Of a stretch of 64,000 nt of DNA, positions 50,812-59,837 are shown in pieces. The notes under the pieces were generated by a model that saw only the letters and a program-made list of their open reading frames with translations, was not told the DNA's origin and did not search any database. This DNA comes from JABDIP01 sp965250245 (GTDB lineage Bacteria > Pseudomonadota > Alphaproteobacteria > DSM-16000 > Inquilinaceae): positions 1,488,001-1,552,000 of the forward strand of contig OZ252296.1 in the NCBI GenBank assembly GCA_965250245.1. Direction: 5' to 3'. A program made the position numbers and the translations under genes. Numbering within the stretch: the first letter of the stretch is position 1; every line of letters starts with the position of its first letter.

Positions 50812-52949
50812 CGACCGAGTCCGTGCACCCGGCGGCAGCGGCGGTGCCCGGAGCCGAGGCGGCGGCCGACAGCGGCCGGCCGCCGGCCAAGCTGCTGCGT
50901 CACGTGCTGATGCATGTGCTGCCGGCCACCATTCTGCTTCTCCTGGGAATCTCGCTGGCGGAGTCCTTCCTCGTCCGCCAGACCTATGAGGAGGAGGTGC
51001 ATCAGCGCCTCAGCCAGCAGGCGACCCAGGTGGCCGCGGTCATCTCGGCCAAGACCCAGGCCCTGATCGACGCGGCGGTCGGCGTGGCGGAGAACGACCT
51101 GGTGGTCAACGGCCTGATCGACTACCAGGACCGGCAGAGCTACATCCCGGTCTATTTCCAGCAGCTTCGACTGCCCGGGCCGTCCGGCACCCTGGTGTCG
51201 CTGACCGACTATCGCGGCCGGACCATCGCTTCGAACGCGCGCGCCCGCGGGTATGAGTCCGAACCCTGGGTCGAGAACGTGATGGCCGGCGAACGGGTCA
51301 CGCAGATCGATGAGAACGGCATGATCCTGGCGGTGCCGGTGAAGATCTCCGGGCGGCCGGAGGGCATCATCGTCGTCGAGCTGGAACCGCTGGCGCTGCG
51401 GCAACTCCTGTCGGTGCCTGTCCTGGTCGGCGCCATGGCGGTTCACGCCGCCGACGGCACGGTGCTGTTCTCCTCCGACGACATGTTCCTGACCGTGGGC
51501 GAGAAGACCGACGGCGGGGCCGGCGCCTTCCCGGCGCACTGGGTCGCGGCGAAGGCCAGCATCCCCTACATCCCGGAACTGCAGTTCATCGCCGCCGAAC
51601 TGCGCGCGGACGCCTTCCGGTCGGTGACCACGCTCTACCGGCTGACCGGACTCGCGCTGGTCTTCAGCGCCGCCGCCGTCGCCATCGGCGTCGTCGCCAC
51701 GGCCTGGCTGACGACCAAGCCGATCCGACAATTCGTCGACGATCTCGGCCGCATCAGCGGTGTCAGCACGCTGAGCCATCGCGCCAAACCCTCCGGCTTC
51801 GCCGAGCTGCATTCCCTGGCGCATTCGTTCAACACCATGCTCGAGCGGCTGGAGCGCACCACCACGTCCCGCGACTATGTCGACAGCATCCTCAATTCGA
51901 TCGGCGAGATGCTGCTGGTCACCGATCGCGAGGGCCGCATACGCCGTTGCAACAAGGCCTTCGTGAGGATCGTCGGTGGCGCCCAGGAGGCGCTGCTGGA
52001 CCGCCCGATCGAGTCGTTCCTGGTGGACGCGGAATACGGTCTGCGCCAGCTGGCGCGCGAGGAGGTCGCCTCGATCGAGAGCGTGCTGAAGACCGAGGCC
52101 GGCCGCAAGATCCCGATCCAGGTCTCCGCCTCGCGCATGCGCGGCGAGGGCGCCAGCCGCGAGGATCGCATCTACGTGCTGGTCGACATCACCGAGCGCA
52201 AGGAGACCGAGCAACTCCTGCAGCGCCGCGCCCAGGAGCTGGCGCGCTCCAATGCCGAGCTGCAGCAATTCGCATCCGTCGCCTCGCACGACCTTCAGGA
52301 ACCGCTGCGCAAGGTCCAGGCGTTCAGCGAGCGCCTGCGCACAAAGTACAAGGACCAGCTGGACGAGCAGGGGCAGGACTACCTGACCCGGATCGGTGCC
52401 GCGACCGGACGGATGCAGACCCTGATCGTCGATCTGCTGGCGTTCTCGCAGGTCGGCCGCGGGGAGCTGAAGATGGTGACGGTCGATCTGGGCGAGGTGG
52501 TGCGCAGCGTCATCTCCGACCTGGAGATCCGCATTCAGGAGACCGACGCCACGGTCGACCTTCTGGATCTGCCGCGGGTGAAGGCCGATCCGATGCAGAT
52601 GCGGCAATTGTTCCAGAACCTCATCGGCAACGGCCTGAAGTACCGGCGCAAGGGTGTCCCGCCGCTGGTGAGGATCAGCGCGACACGGTCGTCCGATGAC
52701 GGCACCTGCCGCATCGAGGTGGCGGATAACGGCATCGGGTTCGACCAGGACTATGCCGAACGGATATTCGGAATCTTCCAACGATTGCACGGCCGGTCCG
52801 CCTATCAGGGGACCGGGGTGGGGCTGGCGATCTGCCGAAAGATCTGCGAGCGCCACGGCGGGAGCATCGTCGCACGCGGACGACCGGGCGGCGGGGCTAC
52901 TTTCACAGTCGTCCTACCCGGCGGAGACGCCGTCAGAAAGGTAGCTTGA
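50808..52949 (+). CDS. Membrane sensor histidine kinase with PAS domain
   Basis: 713 aa from GTG 50808. Membrane helix at 35-56, a periplasmic Cache-like region at about 57-270, second helix at about 278-300, HAMP at 301-355, PAS at about 356-465 (LLVTDREGRIRRCNKAFVRI), HisKA with His494 (SVASHDLQEPLRKVQAFSER), HATPase with NLIGNGLKYRRKG, DNGIGFDQ and GTGVGLAI. The SHDLQEPLRKV box is that of phytochrome-like kinases that work with stand-alone receivers. Overlaps the binding-protein gene upstream and the receiver gene downstream. Confidence 0.94.
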   Translation: MTTESVHPAAAAVPGAEAAADSGRPPAKLLRHVLMHVLPATILLLLGISLAESFLVRQTYEEEVHQRLSQQATQVAAVISAKTQALIDAAVGVAENDLVVNGLIDYQDRQSYIPVYFQQLRLPGPSGTLVSLTDYRGRTIASNARARGYESEPWVENVMAGERVTQIDENGMILAVPVKISGRPEGIIVVELEPLALRQLLSVPVLVGAMAVHAADGTVLFSSDDMFLTVGEKTDGGAGAFPAHWVAAKASIPYIPELQFIAAELRADAFRSVTTLYRLTGLALVFSAAAVAIGVVATAWLTTKPIRQFVDDLGRISGVSTLSHRAKPSGFAELHSLAHSFNTMLERLERTTTSRDYVDSILNSIGEMLLVTDREGRIRRCNKAFVRIVGGAQEALLDRPIESFLVDAEYGLRQLAREEVASIESVLKTEAGRKIPIQVSASRMRGEGASREDRIYVLVDITERKETEQLLQRRAQELARSNAELQQFASVASHDLQEPLRKVQAFSERLRTKYKDQLDEQGQDYLTRIGAATGRMQTLIVDLLAFSQVGRGELKMVTVDLGEVVRSVISDLEIRIQETDATVDLLDLPRVKADPMQMRQLFQNLIGNGLKYRRKGVPPLVRISATRSSDDGTCRIEVADNGIGFDQDYAERIFGIFQRLHGRSAYQGTGVGLAICRKICERHGGSIVARGRPGGGATFTVVLPGGDAVRKVA

Positions 52950-53398
52950 TGTCCAGGGCTGCAGAGACTTTCACGATTCTGGTCGCGGACGACGATCCGG
53001 ACGATCAGCTTTTGATCAAGGACGCCTTCTCGGAGGTCCGGCCCGATGCGGGGGTCGATTTCGTCTCGGACGGCGTCGAGCTGCTGGAATACCTGCGCCG
53101 GGAAGGCGCGTTTGCCGATCTGATCGACACGCCGCTGCCGCGGCTCGTCCTGCTCGACCTGAACATGCCGGTCAAGGACGGTCGCGAGGCGTTGTTCGAG
53201 ATCAAGTCCGACCCGGCCTTCTGGCGCACGCCGATCGTCATCTTCTCCACATCGACCGCCGCCATCGACATCCGCCGGGCCTATCAGCTCGGCGCCAACT
53301 CGTTCATCACCAAACCCTCCAGCTTCGATCGTCTGGTCGAGATCGTGCGGGTCGTCGACAGCTACTGGTTCGACGTGGTGGCGCTGCCGGGCGCCTAG
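52949..53398 (+). CDS. Stand-alone response regulator (Rcp1-like)
   Basis: 149 aa from ATG 52949, in a TGATG overlap with the kinase stop. Receiver only: ILVADDDPDDQLLIKDAF, phospho-Asp in LVLLDLNMPVKDG, IVIFSTSTA, Lys in FITKPSS. The insert FADLIDTPLPRLVLLDLNMP and DDDPDD are typical of Rcp1-type regulators of phytochrome-like kinases. Probable first phosphate acceptor. Confidence 0.94.
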   Translation: MSRAAETFTILVADDDPDDQLLIKDAFSEVRPDAGVDFVSDGVELLEYLRREGAFADLIDTPLPRLVLLDLNMPVKDGREALFEIKSDPAFWRTPIVIFSTSTAAIDIRRAYQLGANSFITKPSSFDRLVEIVRVVDSYWFDVVALPGA

Positions 53399-53402
53399 GC
53401 CG

Positions 53403-53801
53403 ATGCCCATGTCGACGGTTCCGAGGATCCTGCTGGTGGACGACGACGAGGACGACAACGTGCTCGTCGCCGACCTGCTGTCGGATGCCTTCGGCGTCGA
53501 TGTCCGGCCGGATTGGGCCGAGACCTTCGATGCCGGCCTGACCGCGATGATGGCCGGCGGACACGATGTCTGCCTGGTGGATTTCCGGCTTGGCTGCCGC
53601 GACGGTCTGGACCTGGTGCGCGAGGCGGCGCGGAACGGCTTCCGGGCGCCGATCATCTTCCTGACCGGCCAGGATTGTCGCCGGACCGAGGAGGAGGCGA
53701 AGGCGGCCGGCGTCGCAGACTACCTCAGCAAGGACGACATCAGCGCCACCGCGCTGGAGCGATCGATCCGCTCGGCCATGGCGAAGGCGGGGACCGGCTA
53801 G
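53403..53801 (+). CDS. Second stand-alone response regulator
   Basis: 132 aa, 4 nt after the preceding receiver. ILLVDDDEDDNVLVADLL, phospho-Asp in CLVDFRLGCRDG, Thr in IIFLTGQD, Lys in YLSKDD. No output domain. A second receiver on the same kinase may act as phosphate sink, relay or separate output. ATG 53409 is an alternative start. Confidence 0.92.
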   Translation: MPMSTVPRILLVDDDEDDNVLVADLLSDAFGVDVRPDWAETFDAGLTAMMAGGHDVCLVDFRLGCRDGLDLVREAARNGFRAPIIFLTGQDCRRTEEEAKAAGVADYLSKDDISATALERSIRSAMAKAGTG

Positions 53802-53817
53802 CCGCCCGCCGCGGAAT

Positions 53818-54333
53818 TCACGAGTCGTATTGCATCAGCACGGTCAGCGGCACGTCGATGCGGTCGCGGCCGTTGAGGAACGTCAGCTCGATGATGCAGG
53901 CGGCCGAGCGGACATCGGCTCCGACCTGCCGCAGCAGCGCAATCGAGGCGGCCAGGGTGCCGCCGGTCGCCAGCAGGTCGTCGAGCACGACCACCCGTTG
54001 TCCCGGGCTGATGGCATCGGCCTGAATCTCGATCGTATCCTGGCCATATTCCAGCGCATAGGTGTGCGGAATCGTCTTGCCGGGTAACTTGCCTTGTTTG
54101 CGCAGCATCACAAAGCCACAGCCGAGCTCGTAGGCGAGGGGCGCCGCCGTGAGGAATCCGCGCGATTCGATCCCGACCAGAAGGTCGGGCTTCTCCGGCC
54201 GGATCACCTCGGCGAGGCGCTTCACCGCCGTGCGCCACGCCTGCGGGTGGGCCAAGAGCGGCGAAATGTCGTAAAAAAGGATGCCGGGCTTAGGAAAATC
54301 GGGAATGCTGCGAATATGGTCCTTGAGGTCCAT
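53818..54333 (-). CDS. apt: Adenine phosphoribosyltransferase
   Basis: 171 aa from ATG 54333 (MDLKDHIRSIPDFPKPGILF). PRPP-binding loop VVVLDDLLATGGTL, the flexible loop LRKQGKLPGKTI, and DLLVGIESRGF. Salvages adenine to AMP. Normal length. Divergent from the Mla operon. Confidence 0.95.
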   Translation of the reverse strand: MDLKDHIRSIPDFPKPGILFYDISPLLAHPQAWRTAVKRLAEVIRPEKPDLLVGIESRGFLTAAPLAYELGCGFVMLRKQGKLPGKTIPHTYALEYGQDTIEIQADAISPGQRVVVLDDLLATGGTLAASIALLRQVGADVRSAACIIELTFLNGRDRIDVPLTVLMQYDS

Positions 54334-54458
54334 CGGACGGTCCTGTGCCTGTGCGCGACCGCTCCCGGGCCACCCCGCGCCCAATTAGACGATATCCGGA
54401 TGAACGGCAAGTTGACGATCGTCCCGCGGACCCCGGCTCCCCAGGCAGGCGGCGACTG

Positions 54459-55622
54459 ATGACGGCCGACGCCGCGGGCCTGGCGGCCGACCCGACCGAA
54501 GCCTGGATCCGGTCGGAGCGCGCAGATGCCGCCCTGCTGGTCTCCGCCGGCGGGCGCTGGGACATCAGCGCCGCGCGGCGGCTCAGCCAGTCGCTGCCGA
54601 CGGTCGAGAGCGCCGACGGCGCCAAGTCGGTCACCGTCGACATGAGCCGTGTCGAGGGCCTCGACACCTCCGGCGCCTGGCTGTTGCGCCGCACGATGGA
54701 CGAATTCCGCGACCGCGGCCTGGACGTCACCGTGACCGGCGCGCGGCCCGCGTTCGAGGCGCTGCTCGACGATGTCGGGCTCACGGACACCCAGGTCCAG
54801 ATCGAAGCCCCGATGCCGCCGAAGATCGTCGAGATCGCCAACCGCATCGGCCAGTCCACCTTCGAGATCGCCGCGGAGGCCCGTGATCTGATCGGCTTCT
54901 TCGGCCTTCTGCTGAGCAAATCCGTCGGCGTGATCCTCCGTCCGAGCCGCCTGCGGTTCACCTCGACCGTGTACCATATGGAACAGGTCGGGCTGAATGC
55001 GCTGCCGATTGTTGCCCTATTGTCGTTTCTGATTGGGATCGTGCTGGCCTATCAGGGCGCGGAGCAGCTTCGCCAGTTCGGCGCCGAGCTGTTCGTGGTC
55101 AACCTGCTGGGCATCTCGATCCTGCGCGAGCTGGGCATCCTGATCACCGCCATCATCATCGCCGGCCGGTCCGGCTCCTCCTTCACCGCGCAGATCGGCA
55201 CCATGAAGGTGAACGAGGAGGTCGACGCTATGCAGACCATCGGCATCGACCCGATCGAGATCCTGGTGATCCCCCGGGTCGCGGCCCTGGTCCTGACCCT
55301 GCCGCTGCTGGCCTTCCTGTCAGATGTCGTCGGTTTGGCTGGCGGTGCGCTCATGAGCTATTTCGTGCTCGACATCACTTTCGGACAGTTCGTGAAGCAG
55401 CTTCAGGCGGCGGTCGGGCTGGAGCAGCTGTGGATCGGCCTTGTGAAGGCGCCGGTCTTCGCCTTCGCGATCGCCATGATTGGCTGCTATGAAGGGCTGA
55501 AGGTGTCCGGCAGCGCCGAGAGCGTCGGCCAGATGACGACCAAGTCCGTGGTGGAATCGATCTTCCTGGTCATCGTGCTCGACGCGCTGTTCTCGATCAT
55601 CTTCGTCAATCTGGGGCTCTAG
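54459..55622 (+). CDS. mlaE: MlaE-type permease with N-terminal STAS domain
   Basis: 387 aa from ATG 54459; the frame extends 38 residues upstream into the apt promoter region. STAS-like domain at about 15-110 (KSVTVDMSRVEGLDTSGAWL, an MlaB-like fold fused to the permease). MlaE domain at about 130-387 with five to six helices (LNALPIVALLSFLIGIVLAY, ELGILITAIIIAGRSGSSFT). It is the inner-membrane permease of a lipid-transport ABC system. The fusion explains the absence of a separate mlaB. Confidence 0.93.
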   Translation: MTADAAGLAADPTEAWIRSERADAALLVSAGGRWDISAARRLSQSLPTVESADGAKSVTVDMSRVEGLDTSGAWLLRRTMDEFRDRGLDVTVTGARPAFEALLDDVGLTDTQVQIEAPMPPKIVEIANRIGQSTFEIAAEARDLIGFFGLLLSKSVGVILRPSRLRFTSTVYHMEQVGLNALPIVALLSFLIGIVLAYQGAEQLRQFGAELFVVNLLGISILRELGILITAIIIAGRSGSSFTAQIGTMKVNEEVDAMQTIGIDPIEILVIPRVAALVLTLPLLAFLSDVVGLAGGALMSYFVLDITFGQFVKQLQAAVGLEQLWIGLVKAPVFAFAIAMIGCYEGLKVSGSAESVGQMTTKSVVESIFLVIVLDALFSIIFVNLGL

Positions 55623-55624
55623 CG

Positions 55625-56470
55625 ATGGCGGCATCCGACGGCATGGCTGACGGCAAGACCGGGAACGGCGCCGCGGCGCCTGCACCGGCCGATGATGTCG
55701 TCATCCGGGTGCGCGGGCTGCGCACCCAGTTCGGGCCGCAGGTGGTGCACGACAACCTCGACCTGGATGTGCGCCGTGGCGAGGTGCTCGGCGTGGTCGG
55801 TGGCTCGGGCACCGGCAAGTCGGTGCTGCTGAAGGAGATCATCGGCCTGATCCGCCCGGCGGCCGGCTCGATCCAGGTCTTCGGGACCGACATCACCCGG
55901 CTGGAGGGCGACGAGCGCAAGCGCTACATGCAGAAATGGGGTGTCCTGTTCCAGGATGGCGCCCTGTTCAGCTCCCTGACCGTGGGCCAGAACATCCAGG
56001 TCCCGATGAAGGAATACACCGACCTCCCCGCCAAGCTGATCGACGAGATCACCGGCGTGAAGATCGGCATGGTGGGGCTGCCGGCATTCGCCTGCTCGAA
56101 ATACCCCTCGGAGCTGTCCGGCGGCATGCGCAAGCGTGCCGGGCTGGCCCGGGCCCTGGCCCTGGACCCTGAGATTGTTTTCCTCGATGAGCCCACCGCG
56201 GGGCTCGATCCGATCGGCGCGGCTGCGTTCGACCAGCTTATCTACAACCTGCAAAAAAGCCTTAATCTGACTGTGTTTATGGTGACCCATGACCTCGACA
56301 GCCTGGGTGCGATCTGCGATCGGATTGCGGTCCTGATCGACAAACGGGTTATTGTCGACACGATGGAGAACCTATTGAAGGTAGATATTCCTTGGATCCG
56401 GGAATATTTCCACGGGCCGCGGGGACGCGCGGCGCGGCAGGCAGCTGCCAATTCGGTAGGGGCGGAATAG
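55625..56470 (+). CDS. mlaF: MlaF-type ABC ATPase
   Basis: 281 aa, starting 2 nt after mlaE. Walker A GGSGTGKSVLLKEI, signature LSGGMRKRAGLARALA (the GGMRKRxxLARA form of Mla ATPases), Walker B IVFLDEPTAGLDPIG, switch MVTHDLDSL. C-terminal extension RAARQAAANS. Drives lipid transport between membranes. Confidence 0.95.
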   Translation: MAASDGMADGKTGNGAAAPAPADDVVIRVRGLRTQFGPQVVHDNLDLDVRRGEVLGVVGGSGTGKSVLLKEIIGLIRPAAGSIQVFGTDITRLEGDERKRYMQKWGVLFQDGALFSSLTVGQNIQVPMKEYTDLPAKLIDEITGVKIGMVGLPAFACSKYPSELSGGMRKRAGLARALALDPEIVFLDEPTAGLDPIGAAAFDQLIYNLQKSLNLTVFMVTHDLDSLGAICDRIAVLIDKRVIVDTMENLLKVDIPWIREYFHGPRGRAARQAAANSVGAE

Positions 56471-56473
56471 GCC

Positions 56474-57439
56474 ATGGAAACCAGAGCCAGCTATGTCGCC
56501 GTCGGCAGCTTCGTGCTCGCCGTCATCGTCGGGCTCGTCGTGTTCGCAACCTGGCTCGGCAAGCTGAGCATCGACAGCGAATCCGACACCTACAGGATCT
56601 ATTTCACCGGCGCGGTGACCGGCCTTCAGGTCGGCAGCCCGGTGCGCTACCGCGGTATTCCGGTGGGCACCGTGACCGATATCCGCATCGATCCTGAGAA
56701 TGTGGAGCAGGTCCAGGTGACCGTCGACGTCACGCCGGGCACGCCGATCGTGGTCAGCAGCATCGCGACCCTGGCGATCCAGGGCATCACCGGCGCCAGC
56801 TTCGTGCAGATCGTCGGCGGCATGCAGGGCGAACCGCTGCTGGAGGCGGAGCCCGGGGAGGATTTCCCGGTCATCGCCTCGCAGCCCAGCTCCTTCGCCG
56901 AGCTGCTCGAGAACTTCCCGAAGCTGCTGGAGAGCGCCACCCGCCTGGCGGATGCCGCGACCCGGTTCCTCAGTGACGACAACCTCGACGCGGTCACCAG
57001 CATCCTGGCCAATATCGACGCGCTGACCAGCACGCTGTCCGACCGGTCGGAGGAGATCTCCGGCGCGGTGGAACGGTTGGAGAGCCTGGCGGTGAATGTC
57101 GACGGCATCGTCTCGGAGGCCCGGGTCGATCTGGCACGGCTCAGCGACCGGGTCGACACGACGCTGCAGACCGTGGATGTGGAGCTCTCCCTGACCGCGG
57201 TGGAAATCCGGGAGCTTGCCGAGGCGGCGACGCTGACCTCCAACCAGATGACCGCCCTCATCCGTGAAAACCGGCCGGGCATCCGGGAATTCACCAATGG
57301 CGGGATCAACGAATTCACGCTGATGGTCCAGGAGTTGCGTACCCTGGCGAACAACCTGTCGCGCGTCGCGGTGCGGATCGAGAACGATCCGGCGCAGTTC
57401 CTGTTCGGCAGTTCAGAGCAAGGGGTCCGGGTGGAATGA
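56474..57439 (+). CDS. mlaD: MlaD-like MCE protein
   Basis: 321 aa. N-terminal membrane anchor at about 8-28 (YVAVGSFVLAVIVGLVVFAT). One MCE domain at about 38-120 (YFTGAVTGLQVGSPVRYRGI, then ASFVQIVGG). A long helical C-terminal part (about 140-290) is rich in coiled-coil heptads. It forms the periplasmic ring that passes phospholipid. Overlaps the next gene by 4 bp (ATGA). Confidence 0.94.
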   Translation: METRASYVAVGSFVLAVIVGLVVFATWLGKLSIDSESDTYRIYFTGAVTGLQVGSPVRYRGIPVGTVTDIRIDPENVEQVQVTVDVTPGTPIVVSSIATLAIQGITGASFVQIVGGMQGEPLLEAEPGEDFPVIASQPSSFAELLENFPKLLESATRLADAATRFLSDDNLDAVTSILANIDALTSTLSDRSEEISGAVERLESLAVNVDGIVSEARVDLARLSDRVDTTLQTVDVELSLTAVEIRELAEAATLTSNQMTALIRENRPGIREFTNGGINEFTLMVQELRTLANNLSRVAVRIENDPAQFLFGSSEQGVRVE

Positions 57440-58110
57440 CGCAAGCGACACGGAATGGTCGGCGCCGGTTCGTGCGCCTGTCCCTGGCCGGGCTCGGCAT
57501 CGCCGCCCTGCCGTCCTGCGCCCTGCCGGCCCTGCGCACGCCGCCGCAGCTCTATACGCTGACGCCCAAGAGCACCTTCACCGGCGAGCTGCCATCGGTG
57601 GGCTGGCAGTTGCTGGTCGAGCCGCCGGCCGCCGCGGCCGGTCTGGATTCGCTGCGCATCGCGCTGCAGAGCACGCCGTTCAAGCTCGACTATTTCGCCG
57701 ACGTGGCCTGGACCGATCGGGCGCCGCAGATGGTGCAGACCCTGATCGTCGAGAGCTTCGAGAATTCCGGGCGCATCGTCTCGGTCGGTCGCGAGTCGAT
57801 CGGGCTTCGGGCCAACTACGTGCTCAAGACCGAGCTGAGGGAATTCCAGGCGGAGTATGTCGAGAATGGGCTGAGCGCGCCGCCGACCGTGCGGGTCCGG
57901 ATGAACGCCAAGCTGGTCCAGATCCCAAGGCGCACGATCATCGCCGGCGACAATTTCGAGGCGGCCACCCTGGCGACGGACAATACGCTGGACGGCATCG
58001 TGCTGGCCTTCGACGATGCCCTGGGCAAGGTTCTGCGCCGGATGGTCGAGTGGACCCTGGTCAATGGCGAGGGCCATTGGCGCAACGGCGGATCAGCCAG
58101 CTCGACCTGA
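57436..58110 (+). CDS. ABC-type transport auxiliary lipoprotein (PqiC-like)
   Basis: 224 aa. N-terminus RRRFVRLSLAGLGIAALPSC carries a twin-Arg-like motif and a lipobox (LPSC, Cys28). The rest is the ABC_trans_aux/DUF330-type domain: PPQLYTLTPKSTF at the start, then QTLIVESFENSG and LGKVLRRMVEW. Such lipoproteins replace MlaC/MlaA in many alphaproteobacterial MCE operons, linking the MCE ring to the outer membrane. Last gene of the operon. Confidence 0.88.
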   Translation: MTQATRNGRRRFVRLSLAGLGIAALPSCALPALRTPPQLYTLTPKSTFTGELPSVGWQLLVEPPAAAAGLDSLRIALQSTPFKLDYFADVAWTDRAPQMVQTLIVESFENSGRIVSVGRESIGLRANYVLKTELREFQAEYVENGLSAPPTVRVRMNAKLVQIPRRTIIAGDNFEAATLATDNTLDGIVLAFDDALGKVLRRMVEWTLVNGEGHWRNGGSASST

Positions 58111-58129
58111 TCCCGCCGCCCGCCCCGGC

Positions 58130-58672
58130 TCAGAAAGCGAAGCGCAGCCGCAGGGTGACCTGGTGCTCGGTCGTCGCGCCGGCTTCGACCTCGGTGCCGT
58201 ATTCCAGATATCCGAAGACAGCCTCGGACATACGAAGCGCCAGGGCGGCATCGGCCGCCACCACGTCGACGTCCGACCGGTCGCCGTAGAAGCCGTAGCG
58301 GCCGGCGCCGGAGAGCCCGGTCACCACAAGATGGTCATTGGCCTGGAACTCGTGCTGGAAGGAGACGCTGAGCCGCGAATAGAGGGTGCCGATCCGGCTG
58401 TCGACCCGTGCCGCGCCGCGGAAACCAAGCTCGGCTGCCGTCGACGGCCCTGACGCGGTCGTGAGCTCCGCATACCCGTCATTCGGCGGTCCGAAGGCGA
58501 TCATCGGGCCAAACGTCCAGGGACCGGCGGAGAGCTCAAGGCCGGTTTCGGACAGGGCAGTGCTGAAAGGCGTGTCGGATGGCCAGGCACCGTCACCCGC
58601 TATGGCCGATGTTCCCGTTCCCCAAACGATCGCGGCCGCGCACATTGCCGCGGCCAGCTTCTTCCTGCTCAT
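58130..58672 (-). CDS. Small outer-membrane beta-barrel candidate, 180 aa
   Basis: Signal peptide at 1-25 (KLAAAMCAAAIVWGTGTSAIA). The mature part alternates polar and hydrophobic residues in about eight segments and ends in LRLRFAF. A terminal Phe is the C-terminal signature of barrel proteins. Segments such as GRYGFYGDRSDVDVVAADAA and LEYGTEVEAGATTEHQVTLR resemble the end of autotransporter barrels. Convergent with the Mla lipoprotein gene, 19 bp apart. Similar in plan to the next upstream gene. Function unknown. Confidence 0.7.
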   Translation of the reverse strand: MSRKKLAAAMCAAAIVWGTGTSAIAGDGAWPSDTPFSTALSETGLELSAGPWTFGPMIAFGPPNDGYAELTTASGPSTAAELGFRGAARVDSRIGTLYSRLSVSFQHEFQANDHLVVTGLSGAGRYGFYGDRSDVDVVAADAALALRMSEAVFGYLEYGTEVEAGATTEHQVTLRLRFAF

Positions 58673-58793
58673 GGCCCCCTACCTGTCCGAGCGGTGGCTT
58701 TTTCCAGCCATTCGATCTTCCTGATCGCGGTGACTATCGCAGTCGCCCGCCGGCGCCGCAAGCGGGTCGCCCGCGTCCGGCGGGCGCCCGCGA

Positions 58794-59426
58794 TCACCAT
58801 TTGAACCGGATCCGGCCGGTCACCTCGCGAATGCCTGTCATGCGCACCCGGATCCGCGTTTCGTAGTGGAAATAGCCGGGTACGATGCCCTTCATCCGCA
58901 GGCTCAGGGCGTTCTCGAAATCGAACTGTGCCGGATCGAAATGCTCGACATACAGGTTGCGCCGGTCGTGTTCGCGCCAGGGCTCGAAGCGGCCGCCGCC
59001 GATGTCGAAATCGTCGGCCAGGGAGAATTGCAGCTGCGGCTCGAGGGGGCCGATTGCGGTGTCCAGCCGCGTCGACGCCTGCAGGCCGACGGCGCCGGTC
59101 CAGGCATTGTCGGCAATGCCGATGGATGGCGCGTGGGAGAGGCTGGAAAACGGACCGGCCGTCACATCGCCGAAGCGGAAATCGCCGCCGATCGTCGTTC
59201 TGCTGCCGCTTCCTGGCAGCGCCTCGGAGTCCACGTAGAACCGATCGAACGCAGGCCAGGGCGAGTCGTCGTCTTCGTAGTCATCGTACCCGAAGTCGAG
59301 GCCCGCCGGCGTCATGCCTGTCGGGTCGGCGGGGTCACCCGCGTCATCTCCGGCGGCCGAGGCCGATACGCCGGCGCCCATGAACACCGAGGCGGCGCAG
59401 AACGCGGCGACAAGCTCTCTGCTCAT
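58794..59426 (-). CDS. Outer-membrane protein candidate with acidic N-terminus, 210 aa
   Basis: ATG 59426 with AGGAGG 6-11 nt upstream. Signal peptide at about 4-26, then an Asp/Tyr-rich segment (AGDDAGDPADP, GYDDYEDDDSPWP). The rest is beta-rich and ends in GRIRFKW with a terminal aromatic. Segments FRFGDVTAGPFSSLSHAPSI and VGLQASTRLDTAIGPLEPQL align by eye with the 180-aa neighbour, so the two look like diverged tandem paralogues. No family recognised. Confidence 0.65.
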   Translation of the reverse strand: MSRELVAAFCAASVFMGAGVSASAAGDDAGDPADPTGMTPAGLDFGYDDYEDDDSPWPAFDRFYVDSEALPGSGSRTTIGGDFRFGDVTAGPFSSLSHAPSIGIADNAWTGAVGLQASTRLDTAIGPLEPQLQFSLADDFDIGGGRFEPWREHDRRNLYVEHFDPAQFDFENALSLRMKGIVPGYFHYETRIRVRMTGIREVTGRIRFKW

Positions 59427-59837
59427 CTGCTTCCCTCCTAACTGTCGGGAGGCGGCACCATCTTTCGTTCCGGTGCACCCGGACAAGCGACCGAAAAGAT
59501 CTCCTATCGTGGTCGCGATCTATGTAATCCGGGCCTAATTCGTCTGTTCTCCCGATCACTACTTATTTGCATTCCAAGAATCAATTCGACCTTGGTTAAT
59601 GGTTAATTGCGATTTTATCATAATTTTGTCGGCAATGTCCATAGTTTCAGCTTGCGTGTCGCAAAACGGGACTGTGTCTTTACTTTATCGGTGCTTTGGC
59701 TCTCCGGTGGCTTTCTGAAGCCATAACTTGACAGTTGGTTTGCCGCCGGGCCGGTCTGGGCGCATAGTGCGGCGGCGCCCGCGACCCGCTCACAAGGTCG
59801 CGATCGGCCTATCGAGCCCGTTCGAACGAGCCTGCCC
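59427..59837. other. 410-bp intergenic region, AT-rich in its middle
   Basis: Holds the promoter region of the divergent barrel gene and aminotransferase gene. 59540-59700 is AT-rich (contains TTAATGGTTAATTG). A small hairpin TGGCTT-TCTG-AAGCCA lies at 59708-59723. No gene supported. Confidence 0.5.

Noticed and set aside
50703..52856. 717-aa minus-strand ORF opposite the PAS kinase
   Set aside because: Reverse-frame shadow of a clear kinase gene.
57436..57520. Twin-arginine export signal on the Mla auxiliary lipoprotein
   Set aside because: RRRFVRLSL is Tat-like, but the lipobox and family membership explain the N-terminus; Tat export is possible but not established.
59596..59608. TTAATGGTTAA as a CtrA site
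   Set aside because: Spacing of 3 nt does not fit TTAA-N7-TTAA.
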